DNA of 64,000 bases from Ovis canadensis (lineage: Eukaryota > Chordata > Mammalia > Artiodactyla > Bovidae). The notes below the pieces were generated by a model. The model worked only from the letters and a program-made list of their open reading frames with translations, made no database searches and had not been told where the DNA came from. A program made the position numbers and the translations under genes. The stretch covers positions 111,882,501 to 111,946,500 of the forward strand of contig NC_091245.1 in the NCBI RefSeq assembly GCF_042477335.2, given 5' to 3'. Below, piece after piece: positions 1 through 61,150 of the stretch; the stretch's first letter is position 1; every line of letters starts with the position of its first letter.

Positions 1-7059
<7,059 letters not shown>

Positions 7060-8730
7060 GCCGGTCGGAAGGGAGGAGCAGGCACAGAGAAGACGGGGCC
7101 CTGGCGGTGTCACCGGGATGGCACTGGGTAGGGGTGGAAAACACTGGGGTGTGTTTGGCAGGGAGGCCGAGAGAATGAGGCAACTCAGCAGGCCAAGTTG
7201 GGGGAGAGGGTAACTTAGCTTGGGGTGATTGCCCCAGAGGCCTAACTAGGAGCAGTCAGCTTAGACACTACATGTCATGATCCCTCCCCAGATCCTGCTC
7301 CATTCCACGGGCTGCCTTTCTTATCCAAGGAACTGAGGGGTACCCCAGCCCTCCGCAGTCCCCGCCCCTTCACCCCCACCTCCCACTAGGACAGATCGAC
7401 ACTGAAAGGCAGGGGTCTGTCTAAAGCGGGGGAGGGGAGCTGTCTCCGATCACCAAGGTCCCTTTATCTCCCCAGCCTCACCCCACTTCCCACCTTTACC
7501 CCTCGTTTGCTTCCTGCTCAACTCTGACCCCTGCTTCCCCTTCAGACCTGGAATCCACCTGGTGAGTGCTAGGACCTGAGGCCAGAAAGGGAACAGGTTG
7601 GAGAAGCTGGCCTGCCTGCCAGCCTAGGCTGTTCAGGAAACGCTAGAGGAGAGCTGCTCGGACAGATGGGAGGGTCGGGTATGGTGGAGGAGATGGGCAG
7701 GAAGGGAGAGGGGTCAATGACAGGACCTCTGACATAGACGTCCGGGCCCCAGCTCTGAGTCCTGCCCTTTAAAGTACCCCGCCAGCAGACCAGATTCCAG
7801 GGCCACAGAGGCAGAGGCAGGACCAGGAAGCAATCTGGGAAGCTTCACTGAGGCTGCACGCTCAAAGTGCCTGTGGCGTTCCCCACAGACACTTGGTTTG
7901 TGGTCTGCTGGTCCCCAAGGCCCAGTTGTCACAGAAACTCCAGCTCTCTCTGTCAGCATCCTTGGTAATACCCTGGCCTTTTGAATGCCAAGTCCCCAGA
8001 AGTTCTGCGTGGTGCTGAGAGGGGGAGCTGCCATTCCCCGTCATGCCCACCCTGGATGAACCTGCACCACTCCCAGGCACTGCCAAGCCAGCCCTGGAAA
8101 AGGAGGTCCCAGGCCATGAGCTGGAATTGAGGTGGAGAAGTTTCCAGAAACGTCCTGTCTTCCAGGGACACACAGAATGAGCTTAGGTCATGGACATGGT
8201 TAGAACCTCTGGACAACAAGAAAGAAAGCATTAGGAGTCCTGCCTTGGTCTCTCAAGGGCTGTTTCGCCCAGCCAAACACCCTTCACACTATGGTCACTG
8301 TGCCCACTTTCCCTTGAGACAGGGAGGTGGTTTCAGGTCCCTACAGGAAGATGCTTTTCCTCCTCAACCTCCTCCCCACCTGCACTCTGCTCTGTTGGCA
8401 GCACTGCCCATTCTCTTAAGCCTGGCTTAGATTAGAAGGCATTGGGAATACCCTGTAGAGAGACACCTAGGTGAACCAAGAGTGTGAGAGAGACATCTAA
8501 GGAAAATGGAAGACCTAAGGCAGAAAGGAAGCACTACAGATAAACATCAGGCCTGCAAGCAACCTCCCAAGCGCTGTTACTTCAATACACTGGAAGGTAC
8601 TTTATCCGAAGTACCTCGAAATAACGAGTCATTGTCTGGGGCTTAGAAAACCAAACGGGAAACCATATGAATTTGGGCCTGATGAATCTGAGATTTATTG
8701 ACCATGGACAAAGGTTTACCTTGTTCAATG

Positions 8731-8736
8731 AATAAA
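8731..8736 (+). terminator. AATAAA, proximal poly(A) signal of ATP1A2
   Basis: Canonical hexamer in an AT-rich 3' UTR stretch, 230 bp before a second one. It may give a shorter transcript. Confidence 0.5.
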
Positions 8737-8963
8737 ATGGCATTTGTTTAGCAAATTAAGAGCATAAACGATATTGCTAGGGGTGGCACATGTAGTCTCC
8801 TAAAACAATACTTTTTGGACACTTTAGGAATATCCATTTAGAAATAGTGAATGCATGGGCTAATTATCATCTGCTGTGTTTGTTAAAGAAACATCTGCAA
8901 GACCTTTACTTGGTGACCTCTTGTAAGACATTAGTTTGAGGCAGTTTGTACGTACTTGAAAAT

Positions 8964-8969
8964 AATAAA
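8964..8969 (+). terminator. AATAAA, distal poly(A) signal of ATP1A2
   Basis: Canonical hexamer in aataataaagttgc, the last AATAAA before intergenic DNA; the likeliest main 3' end. Confidence 0.7.
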
Positions 8970-9529
8970 GTTGCATTTCTTTATGAAAGAAGTCCCTTCC
9001 ACAAGTCGGATTTTTATACTTACCACTTGCCTCCCTCCCAAACTGTGGTGTTGAAGGGTGTGCTGTGGCAAGATTTGGCTTGTAGAGGAGGCAGTAGGGA
9101 GGGCAGGAGGTAAGGATCAGAGGGAAGCAACCTGGGAACAGATGATGTCAGTGGAGCAAGAGAAACAGGAAGAAGTTAGGGTTGCAGGACAATGCGGAAG
9201 CGAGTAGAGTGCGGCCGTCCTTCCTGACGGCTGAACCCACCCCAAGAACCATCAAGACTTTTCGAGGACAAGAAAGAGTCCATGAATCTACAGGCCCGAA
9301 CCCTGAAGGCCATGCCTGCTTTTTCCATGCCAGACCACAAGCAGGCCACTCAATATGAGCAGCAGGGTCGGGATGGCGGGGAGGAGATGGTGGGCTGAAG
9401 GACTCTGCTTGTCAACACCAGTCAACAGTCTGTACCGTTCTAGTTGCTGTCTTTGGAGGGGGAAGAATGGAGGGAGAGGCAGATGCAATCCTTGGAATTC
9501 ATCTAAGTAGCGGACATTGGAGGCTTCCC

Positions 9530-9708
9530 AGGTGGCTCAGTGGTAAAGAATCTGCCTGCTGGTGCAGGAGACACAGGTCAGGAAAATCCTCTGGAGGAGG
9601 GTATGTCAACCCACTCCAGTATTTATGCCTGGAGAATCCCGCGGACAGAGGAGTCGAGTGCGCTATAGTCCATGGGGTCACAAATAGTCGGACACAACTG
9701 AGTGACTG
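9530..9708 (+). mobile_element. Bov-tA SINE
   Basis: tRNA-like head (aggcttcccaggtggctcag, aaagaatctgcctgc) joined to a Bov-A body ending gtcggacacaactgagtgac. Confidence 0.88.
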
Positions 9709-10059
9709 TGCCACAGCAGTAGACATCAGAAATCTTCTCGGACAGGGTGTGATGGGCAGTAAGGAGGGATGCTTCTGTGCTGGGGGTGGAGGGGTGGATG
9801 GGAGGGAGTGCGTTTTCCCACGAGTCCCTAACAACAGGAGAGAGGAAGACGCCAAACTCATAGCCCTGTGTCAGGATCTTGGGATGGCAGTCGGGAGTCA
9901 GCTCTTGGCCCCTTTATTACCACGTTAGCAGTGGTGGTGATGGTGATTATTGTGATAGAACTTGTAGGAGAATTAACTGCAGCTTTCTCAGTGCTGTAAG
10001 TATGTCACACTTTTAGCTGTATAGTCTCATTTAATCCTGCCTCAGGGCCTTTATTTTTG

Positions 10060-10220
10060 ATGGTCCCTCTGCCAGGAATCGATTTCTCTAGTTCTTCACA
10101 TGACTGGCTGCCTCACTTTCTACAGATTGCCCCTTAAACATTACCTCTTCACAAGGTCCTCACAGACCACAGCAAATAAATTAACACTTTTGGCACCTCT
10201 TTCCCCATTCTCTGTTTTCA
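10060..10220. repeat. L2-like fragment
   Basis: The stretch from ccctctgccaggaatc through tcacaaggtcctcaca resembles the 3' region of old L2 LINEs. Diverged, so only a family-level call. Confidence 0.45.
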
Positions 10221-10469
10221 TTCATGAACACTACCTCAAATTTACACAGATAGGTGGATATAGGTAGTGTATAAAAATATATAAATATAATTCACACACA
10301 CATATATAGTTTTTTGCTTATACAAAAGCAAAAATGTTTGCCTGACTCCTCCAGAATTATTTCCATGTACACAGAAGTGTTTCTCTCTTCACCACCTTTA
10401 TTTATCACCTAAAAAAATGATGCCTGACATGTATTGGGCAATTAATAAATATTGGTTGGATGATGAAAA

Positions 10470-10620
10470 AAATCCTCCTAATCCAGTGAAATGGAGACTA
10501 TTGTTTAATTTTCAAATGGGAAAATTAGGGCTTGGAAAGGCAAAATTATGTACTCCGTCTCAAAGATGGTAAGCATCTGAATCAGGATTCAAACCCGAGA
10601 CCAGCTCCCTTACCAGCATG
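10470..10620. repeat. MIR fragment
   Basis: Shows the aaatgggaaaattagggc - gtactccg - caggattcaaacccgag order of MIR elements. Confidence 0.55.
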
Positions 10621-12479
10621 CCGTACTCACTGGCAATGGTGTGAACAGAAAACCCGTGGGCATGGAGGCAGCCTGATGAGTGATATGGTTTAACAAACTG
10701 GGGAAGCTACACAGGGAGCCAGGAACGCGTGGACAGTGAACGTCTGACCAGTAGAGGCTGGGCAGATCCAAGTGATTAGAGCCCGAGGAGGGGAGAGGGC
10801 GTGACCTTAATGATGGGTAGGGGGTTAAGAATCAACCATCTTAGGGGCTGTTACTGAGAAGATGAAAGACTCTTACTATGGGATGTAGTGTAAAAATCAA
10901 GGCCAACGTCTGACCCAGGCAGACAGGTTTTCCATGCCTTTTCCTTTTCCCCTGCAGAATAGTAAATATCAAGATTCATCAGAGACAGAAAACAAGCTAA
11001 ATACTCATAATGCTAAGAATGCAACATGACGTAGGGCAAATGATTAGATCATTTGGTGCTGGTTTCATGGGATATCCTTTCTAGATTTTGAACGCAGCCC
11101 CTCCCCCAGACCTCTAGGGCACTTCATTAGGTGAAGCCGTGGGTCAACTGTGTCTCTGATCCCTGATCCCACATTTATTTTAGGGATTAAAGAATGGGGG
11201 AAGTAGGAAACAAGGGACACTCAAAACATTTTCCTAGCTCTTTGGCCCCGGGTAGCATTAAAAACAACCGAATGCTGTACTGTCCATGGGGCCTACGTCT
11301 ATAAGCTTTCAACCATCAGCCTGCTCAGAGCACTGAGGAGCAGATAAAACTGCCAACAATTAGAACTCAAAGAACACCCTTATATTATTTCAACTGTACT
11401 AGAAGACAGAAAAAACTTTTATATTGCTCAGCCTATTTTATGAAACAAATAGTTTTGATAGAATTCAATAAAATAAACAAATATATATATATATTTGTTA
11501 ATGTATCATCAAATAGTAGACCATTTGATTATCATCAAATAGTAGAATTCAAGGACAGTATATTATACAGAAACTAAACATTAACATTCAGTAGAAAAAT
11601 GATTAAGTAATTATTTCAAAAGATGTTAGAAGGTTATCAGTAAAATTTAACTGATTAAGATGTTTGAGGAAAAAGCATTCAGGAAAATATAATTATGTTC
11701 AGAGAAGTGGGGAAGGATGTATAAGTCTAGAAAACTATAATAATAACAACTATAACAAAAGCAATAGCAGCAACATTTGAAATCTTGGATAAGAAGTTTG
11801 TATTTATATGGTCTAAATAAAGGGACAAGCTGGAAGAAATAAAAACATATTTTTTTGGTAGTGAATATGGTTAAATACTTAAAAGTATCCAAGTAAGCCA
11901 ACCAAAAGAAAGCTACAGGAACAACAAAAAAGTCCTATAAGCAATGATTTCAAAATTACAGGCCCAAGACATCGGTTTTTTAAAAATAAAATTTATCTCT
12001 AAGTATTAGAAAATACAGTAAAAGAGCTTCTATTTACAACAGAACCAAAACACATTATACTCAAGATTTAGCGTTTGTGACATAAGGTACTTATTCAAGA
12101 AAATTTAAAAACACAATGAGAATAATAAAAAAAAATGCATGTAAGGCTAAGCTTGACTGCTGTTTGGGAAGACAGAATATAGTAAAGATAAAAATAAGTT
12201 GCTATAAAGAGCCGATATAATACCAATTAAAAGCCTCACTGTGTTTTTATAAAACATGACATGTTAGTTGTGACATTCAGCTGCAAGAGTGATCAGGTAA
12301 GAATATCAGAGGGTTTTTTTTAAAATAAGTGTTTATGAAGCAAATGAGTAGACAACTGTAATTCTAGCGTATCAACCCTGACAGGTTTTAAAACATACCA
12401 GACCAAAATGATGGGTATGGAACCTTATAATATTAGGATAAAACCTGAACATTCATTGTCATCAACTTATTTTTAGGAA

Positions 12480-12745
12480 CTGTCTGGGGATGAACCACTC
12501 TGTGCTATTCTAGGGCCTGGGTATAGAGCCCAAATAAGCCCAAAAGGTCCTCACTGTCATGGAGAAACAGAAAACTTAACAAGTCAATGGATAAATGGCA
12601 GGATAATTTCAGAGGTCAAGAAGTGCAGTGAAGCCCACAAGTGATGGATTGAGGACTGCTTGTGAGAGCTGCTATTTTGGATTTGGCAATTAGAAAAGGC
12701 CTCTCAGAAGAGGTACACTTTTGAACTAAGATCTGTGGGACAGAA
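12480..12745. repeat. L2-like fragment
   Basis: Includes gggcctgggtatagagcc, aacttaacaagtcaatgg and ggcctctcagaagaggtacac, which resemble the 3' part of L2 elements. Confidence 0.4.
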
Positions 12746-12899
12746 TGGGGTTTTCGAAAATAAATTCACTTGATTTTATTGTCAATAAAGTTGCCTTGAA
12801 GGACCTCCTATGTGCAAAGCTGGGCTAAGTGGTATTGTCACATGGATGATGCATAGATTAACTTAACAGGTTTAACTTTAATTCTAACCTTGCTCTTTG

Positions 12900-13400
12900 G
12901 GATTTTATGATCTACATTAAACACAGAGACCGGGAGAAAATATTTGTAATGTATATGATATGAGGTTGGAACCCCTTGGAACACACCAATAAGGAAAAGA
13001 ACAATGGAAAATTGGGCAAATAATGACAATTCAGAAAAAGGAAAATGAAGCCCAGAAAGCCAATAAATATGAGAAAAAGCGCTACCTAGAAAATAAAGAA
13101 ATGGACATTAAAACTGTAAGATTATCAAAGTCTGCCAGTTATGATAGAAAAAATGAAAATGGTCAGGATCATCCAGTGTGGGAAGTGGACATTTCTATAT
13201 CTTGGTGGTGGAATATGGGTAAGACAAGCCCTTTTGAAGAGCAATCTGGTAGAAATTTTTTAAGATTTTAAACAAGAGTCTTATGATTCAGAACAGGAAT
13301 CAGTTCTATGTAAACTGAAGCTCAAAGGCCTAAAAGTACTATATATAAGGATGCTGCTGCAGCAATGTTTTTAGTAGTTAAAAAATTAAAAGGGAAATAT
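12900..13400 (+). mobile_element. Old L1 fragment (ORF2 3' region, sense, decayed)
   Basis: Runs through aaaagaacaatggaaaattg, gccaataaatatgagaaaaa and a diverged TTGGTGG-type segment in the order of the L1 ORF2 end. Many indels; it does not code for protein. Confidence 0.55.
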
Positions 13401-14025
13401 CCTATAAATCAATTAGTAGTGGGAATGAGTGAAAGTGTCTGTAAAAAGTGAGAATCCACTTCCTTATAGATACTATTAGTATAAATGTAGAAAAAAGACT
13501 GGAGGGATGCACAGCACGCTGCCAACAGCAGTTAACATCAGCAGTGGGGAGTCTAAGTTTAGGGAGAGGGAAAGGGGACTTTCAGTTTCCATTTTGTATG
13601 CTCTTAGAAGAGAAGGAAAATTTCAGCCAGTCTATTAAAGAAACAAACTATTACTTGTCCCAGCTGGGAAGGGAAATTTTCTATTTCTGAATACTAAAGG
13701 AATGTTACATCAGCCCCTAGGTGGATGTTTTCTGATCCAGTTATATTTTTGAAAAGCATGCCAAACCAAAACACAAAAATGTATGTGACATGAATAACTG
13801 ACAAAACGTACAAATAATATAAACATATAGCCACTTCAGATGGTTTTTTGGAAGGAGGCACAACATAATTTTCCATATAAAATATATATAAAGTTAATAC
13901 AACCAAACAGCATACTGAGATGTCAATGAAGGTGAATAAAAGAGATAAATATGTCATGAGGAAATACAGGGTATTCACATGGAAAGGGTATTTTCAGTCT
14001 CACTGAGAAGAGCTGTACATTAAGT

Positions 14026-14520
14026 GACAGATAAGACTCATAACATTTAATTCAAGCTATATGTTGAGCACAAGGCTTCCCTGGTGGCTCAGTGGGTAAA
14101 GAATCTGCCTGCAATGCAGACCAGGGTTTGATCCCTGGGTTGGGAAGATCCCCTGGAGAAGGAAATGGCAACCCACTCCAGTATTCTTGCCTGGAGAATC
14201 TCTTGGACAGAGGAGCCTGGCAGGCTACAGTCCATGGGGTTGCAAAGAGTCAGACATGAGTAGATGACTTTCACTTCATTTCATATGTTGAGCACATACT
14301 ATGTATATCAGATATGCTTTACATGAAGCACCCCACTTTAATCCTTACTCTTGCCAGCTTACAATGTAGATAGTATCCCCCTCTAGCGATGAGGAAAGAG
14401 AGGCACAAAGGGGTTAGGTAACTTAACCAAAGCCACACTCCTCTGGTAAGCAGAGGAGAAAGGATTCAAAGCCAGGACTGATTCAAAAGTCCAAAGTCTG
14501 ACCTAACCTGCTCTCTGATC
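14026..14520. repeat. MIR element split by a Bov-tA
   Basis: Left part ends at the target-site duplication 14059-14072. The right part resumes at 14283 with tatgttgagcacatacta and continues through gatgaggaaagagaggcac and aggattcaaagccagg, classical MIR order. Confidence 0.75.
14073..14282 (+). mobile_element. Bov-tA SINE with exact 14-bp target-site duplication
   Basis: A complete Bov-tA (head at cttccctggtggctcag, body to gagtagatgactttcac) inserted into a MIR. The duplication atatgttgagcaca is found intact at 14059-14072 and 14283-14296. Confidence 0.93.
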
Positions 14521-15177
14521 TCCTATAACCAAAAGCTCAAAATCAAAGTCGGTGGGAAGTGTGCTTCTGGAAAAGCACACTCACATACAGACTGCCTACT
14601 CTATTTTTTAAGTCAGCTATCTGGGGTACCTCTGGGTCCCAGCAGCTGGCAGGACCAGGCTGGGACCTTGCGCTAGTCTTGCGTTCAGACTACAATTGTC
14701 TGCGGCAGAACCTGCTCCAATTATTGCCAAACCCAGGGACTAAGACTTGTGTATTCTGGGTTAGAACTTGGCAGAGGCCTTTGTGACCACAGGTTTGGGC
14801 GTTGCCTTGGAGCCACGGGGGCTGGGGCTGGGGGGCTTCCAGCATACCCTGAAGCCCACTGCACTTCCTACCTGCTCAGGGTCCTGTAGCATCTTCAGCA
14901 CTGAGGCACATAACACCCTCCACGCTTCATTTCCTCGCTCCCTATCCTTACCCCTTCTCCTTCCTGTAACTTAGGCCACAGGCTCCTCTCGCCCCTCCAC
15001 GCCTCCCCCGACCCCATCCAGGGCTTCCGCGCCGCTGCCCTCCCTGCCTGCCTCCCTTGGTCCCCCTTCCATGAGCCGCTGTCCCCAGTCTCCTCCTTCC
15101 TCTGTCCCCTCACATTCCTCACTCTCTTTGCTTTCTTCCCACCAGTTGATCTGGGGCAGCCATATCCAGGGAAAACC

Positions 15178-48194
<33,017 letters not shown>

Positions 48195-49802
48195 CCCCAA
48201 AAGAGGAGGAGCTCACACGACATCGGGGTGTTCTGAGGGCCGGGTGGGGGAGGTTTAGAGGTGATGAGCTTGGGAAAACATCCGAGAGAGCGTATTAGTT
48301 GGGGCAGAGAGATGCCGAGAGGAAGAACCTTAGATAAGAGAGACAGGCGATCCTAGGGCTGGGTTGATGGCACCATGGGTAGGAGATGAGGTGGGGCTGA
48401 GGGGAGCCCAGCCTGTGTCTTCCTGGAGCCCAGCGAGGGGCTCAGTAACCAGTCAGGAGAGTAAACATTTGCATCGGCCCTCAGCTCCTGGACGTGTCGC
48501 ATCTGGTTTTCGGAGATGCTCTCTCCCTAGATCTTCATTCAGGGTGGCCGGGCAGGGGGAGTCTTTCAGGGGCCCGGCTGGGAAGGGGTCAGAATCAAGC
48601 ATCCCTGCCTGCTGAGGGTATCCCCTCAAAGTTACTCTCCATTTCAACTGATAGCAAGGACAGGACAAGTCAAGCTGGGATCAGAGAAACGGAGGGGATG
48701 AGAAAGGAGCAGGATGCCACACCTTATAGCTGGGTCGCAGCACCCACTCAGGTCCTCAGATAATGTACAGACTCATAGAATCTTCATGCTAGAAGACACC
48801 TCATTTCATCAGGAAGGACAGGAGGTCCAGAGAGGTTAAACAATTTGGAAGGGGCTGTGTGGTGCGAGGTGACTGTGGAGGCTACCACTCCACCTCTGAG
48901 GATGATCTGGTGTCCCTGCCCTCAGCCCTAGGCATCAGGGCATCTCGACCCCATCCCATCCCTTGGCCATTTTCCCTGGCGTAGCCTTGCAGCAGAGACT
49001 GAAACGATGCTGTCTGGATGCCTGTAGCCTTTGCTTCAGGCATAGCACCCGCCCCTCATGCTCCAGCTCAATACAGGTGATGGCCGCTCCCCAAAGCTTA
49101 ACCTCTGAGCCTGAGCCTGGCACTTGCTGCATCTCAGGTCACTGTGGAGTCCCCAGGAGCTTTCTCTCCTGCCCACCCTCGGCGGCAGCTCTTCCTTCCT
49201 CTTCACCCACTCACTGGCTTTTGCTTTGTGAGCTGGTCTACTCTGCCCTGTGGTTCGGTTCACTCTCAGGCTTTTTTTAGAGGAGGGAGTTGGCTATGCC
49301 AAAAAGCAGAGAGAGAGAAATGCTGAGAAAAGCTGGGGGAAATCGTAGACTGTCACCAAAAACAAAGCGCATGTGTTAAGTGACTGCACATTATGTCTGG
49401 CAGTGGACAAAGGCCTTAGTCACATCATCCATTAATCCGTACAACAAACACATTCTTACCACCCGACCCGGTTTTTTTAGATGATTCTGATTCCAGAACT
49501 TGTGCCCTTAACCACTTTTCAGGCTAGTCTTACAATGAAGGCTGGGCCAAAAATCTACAAATGCCTCATGAAAAAGGAGTCTGGCGGATGAGAGGCTGTG
49601 GGCTAGCAAAGAAAAGGCCCGTCTGTAAGGGACACCAGCCACTTTCCCCCTACACCGGGCACACCCTCCTCGGAGGTCTCTCTCCCACCTGCTCCCCTCC
49701 TCCTCCAACACAAGGTCTCCTGGGGACAGAGCTGTATCAGTCTGGGGTCCTTCCCTGCTGCTGACAGGGCTGAACCAGACCCTGGGAGACAGAGGGGCCA
49801 GG

Positions 49803-49803
<1 letters not shown>

Positions 49804-49833
<30 letters not shown>
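49804..49833. repeat. (GT)n microsatellite
   Basis: Pure GT dinucleotide tract of about 15 units, likely polymorphic. Confidence 0.9.
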
Positions 49834-49837
<4 letters not shown>

Positions 49838-51626
49838 AGGGAGAGGGGAGTGTGAAACCAGCTCCTCAGGTTTCAGTAGCAGGAGCTTCGGGTGTCTGGT
49901 GGGTTAAAAATACAGAGGCCCCAACTTAGGGTCATTTGATACCAGTGGCTGAGCCTGAAGGCAGGGGCCTAGAGGGAAAGGACCGAGTAGAAAGTAGAGG
50001 GGAAAGCATCAGAAAGGAGGACAGGGAGGAGAGGAGGGCTACAGCTGCTGGAAAGGCTCCGGGTGTCTCTGCAGAGCCAGGGGCGAGGAGAGGGAGCAGG
50101 GCAGGATGAAGCAGCCTGGTGACTGCAGGAGAGGAGGGGAGAATGGAGCGGGCCTGGGCCTTCATGCCATCTCACACCTGGGGGCATGAAAGGTCAAATT
50201 CAGGATGAACTGAGTCTAATGTCCCAGTGTCTGTCTCAATGTCCCCCCACCCCCACCCCCACCCCCAGGGTGCGCACGGCACGAGGAGTTGGGGCTGGAC
50301 GTCATCTGGTCGTGGACTTCTGGGTGGGTCTGCCCTTCTCTCCTGTAGTCTTTGCGCGGTGGTAGAGCACATTGTTTGGCCTCCCTGACTCCAGGAGATG
50401 GGTTCTGGGGTCTCTCCAGCTCCAACATGCCCTGCTTAGCGACATCTGGCCTCTCCTGCTCAACAACAGCTGCCTCTCTTGGATGCACTCCTGCCACATT
50501 CCTGAGATATTTTCCTGGCCTTCCTTGCTTAGCTGTGTCAGGTCTGCCCCACAGGAGAGGGGAAAAATTCCTCCCCTAACATAATTTCATGGTGCAAAAC
50601 ACATGCTTGCCCTTCCACCATCAGCGATACCTCCGGGCAGGAATGGGGCTTCCGACTTCGATCTGGCTAGCCTCTCTCTGGCCTCTCTTGTGCCTCAGTT
50701 TACCTGTGCATGAGCCCTGGGTGGTGATGGGGCCATGAAAAGGGTCCCTCCTTCAAGGTACCCAGAGTTGAACTCATCCACTCTGCCCTCACCCCCAAGC
50801 TGGGATCCGGGAAGCGAGAGGCCCATCCTCCCAGCTCTGCTTTGACGCTTAGTGCACAGGATTAATCAACATCCTTGGTTCAGGGCCCCACCTCCTCACG
50901 TTTCCCCAGTGTTAATTTTTTCCCCTTATTCTTTATACCTGGTCCTTTTTGTCTTGTCAAAGACGTAGGAATGAGTAGTCGCAACTTGCTTTCCTTGGAA
51001 TCATTCATCCTGGGGAAGCCTCCTTTCCACCGTGCCCTAGAAAACCAGTCCCATAGGATCAGAGTAGAGAGTACCAGCAGGAGGCCGCAGCCGAATGACT
51101 CTCTCCTTCTCATCTCAGGGCTGTGGGCAGAGAAGCCCCAGATCTGCATTTCCCAGGGAGGCTGTGGGCCAGCACTTCACGCCCCACGCCCCGTCCTTCC
51201 CCTGCATTCTCCAGTTAGGAGTGTTGAGTGAAGCAAAGGAAACTGGCTGGAGCTGAGCCAGGGCGCCGGTCCTGGACGCGGCTCCATCTTTTATTCGGGG
51301 AATGATCTCATCCTTGGTCTTGGTTCTTTAAAGGGAAGTGCAAGGGGTCTCTTTCCTGCAGCCTGGATTGCATTTGTACTCCCTGCCTTCCTCCACAGGA
51401 TCAAACAAACAGACTTGACCCAGAGGAGAGCCCCAGGTTTTAGGACTCAGAGGCAATACTGTTCTTGTCCCTCCTTTACGAATGTATCACCAGTCCAACC
51501 TCTGACCCGGAATACAGCCCAGTTTCCCTCTCTCTGAGTACCCTTGCCCTCCCTCAACTCTCCCTAATTACCCCCAAGCCTTCCCTCCCCCAGCCCCAGC
51601 TTCATTTACCTCCGACTCATCTCATC

Positions 51627-51636
51627 TTATTTTTAG
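51627..51636 (+). promoter_or_regulatory. MEF2-like site upstream of CASQ1
   Basis: TTATTTTTAG matches the MEF2 consensus YTAWWWWTAR. It lies about 500 bp before the CASQ1 ATG. MEF2 drives skeletal-muscle genes, so the site fits the gene, but function is inferred. Confidence 0.5.
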
Positions 51637-51843
51637 CTCCAGCCTTTTCCTTTCTTAATATGGTGATGAGCTCTTAGGCCAGTGTGGGGACAGGGGCTGA
51701 GGAGCCCTGGACATGGGGTGCGGGGGAGGGGAAGGAGGCTCTGGGAGCCTGGGTGAGAGGTGGTGGAGGTAGGAGGATCCCGGCCCTTGTGGAGCTGCCC
51801 TGGCCTCAGAAGGTCATCCGTCTCCCCTGCCAATCCTGGAGAC

Positions 51844-51864
51844 ATATTTAGACGGGACCAGGTG
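51844..51864 (+). promoter_or_regulatory. Possible CASQ1 core promoter: TATA-like element and E-box
   Basis: tatttaga at about 51845 could serve as a weak TATA box, putting the start near 51875. An E-box CAGGTG is at 51859-51864, and CAGCTG at 52075-52080 would fall in the 5' UTR. Confidence 0.35.
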
Positions 51865-52091
51865 GGGGCCGAGGGGTGCCAACCTCAGGGGCAGCTCCGG
51901 TTCCCTCCCCGCCCCCTGCTCCTATTCCTCCTCTGACCCTTTTTCTCTTGGCTCTGTCGGCAGTTTCTCCAGGGCCGGCAGGGTCCTCTGTCCACTGCTC
52001 TGGGCCATTCCCCACCCCACCCCCACTGTGAGCCCCCAACTCAGGATTTGGGACCCAGGGGCCCCTCCCTACCCCAGCTGACCTCTTCTAG

Positions 52092-60703
<8,612 letters not shown>

Positions 60704-61150
60704 TTGCCGTGGCAGCCGTCTCCCGGCCCCACCCGCTCTCCTCCTGCTCCCCTCTCCTTCCCTGAGCTCCTCCAGGGATACTAGGTTGTCCTCTGCCATG
60801 GGGCTTGTTGGGGTCTATATGCTAGGTGCTGAGATTTCCCAACACACCAGCTCAGCTGTCTTCTCTGGCTTCTGTTTCCTGTCCCACTGCGTCCCTGTAT
60901 CAATTGTTTCTTCCGTCACTCCCTTCATGCTTCCTTGTGACTCCCCCCTTGCCATATCCATGGGTCCCCATCTCTTCTGTTCCCCTCACCTGAGCAACTC
61001 CTCCTTACTCTCTCAAGTCCTCTGTCCTGATTGTCCTATCCCTGGCCAGAGGGATGGGAGAGTACTGTGTTTGGGGCTGAACTTTAGCAAACTCTTGTTG
61101 ATGTATTTGGGTCAAATGAGACCTCAATAAAGGATCTGGGGCAACATTAG
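60704..61150 (+). other. CASQ1: CASQ1 3' UTR
   Basis: From the stop codon to about 20 nt past AATAAA at 61126-61131. A single clear signal implies a short 3' UTR of about 450 nt. Confidence 0.8.
61126..61131 (+). terminator. AATAAA poly(A) signal of CASQ1
   Basis: Canonical hexamer in cctcaataaaggatctgg, followed by a GT-rich stretch (agtgtctgctgatgagg). Confidence 0.85.

Larger units (their letters stand above)
7060..8985 (+). other. ATP1A2: ATP1A2 3' untranslated region (probable extent)
   Basis: Begins after the TGA at 7059. The end is placed just after the second poly(A) signal at 8964-8969. A 3' UTR near 1.9 kb fits the long alpha-2 transcript; the precise cleavage site is inferred. 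Confidence 0.7.
8990..15177. other. Intergenic region between ATP1A2 and ATP1A4
   Basis: About 6 kb with no recognisable exon. It holds a Bov-tA at 9530-9708, a MIR with a Bov-tA inside it (14026-14520), and AT-rich sequence from about 11300 to 14050 resembling old L1 and L2 debris. The proximal ATP1A4 promoter must lie at its right end, but I see no clear TATA box or CRE there. Confidence 0.7.

Noticed and set aside
11480-11560. Repeated atcatcaaatagtaga words and a TA-rich tract as a possible CRISPR or origin
   Set aside because: Only two copies, with no array structure, in AT-rich mammalian intergenic DNA.
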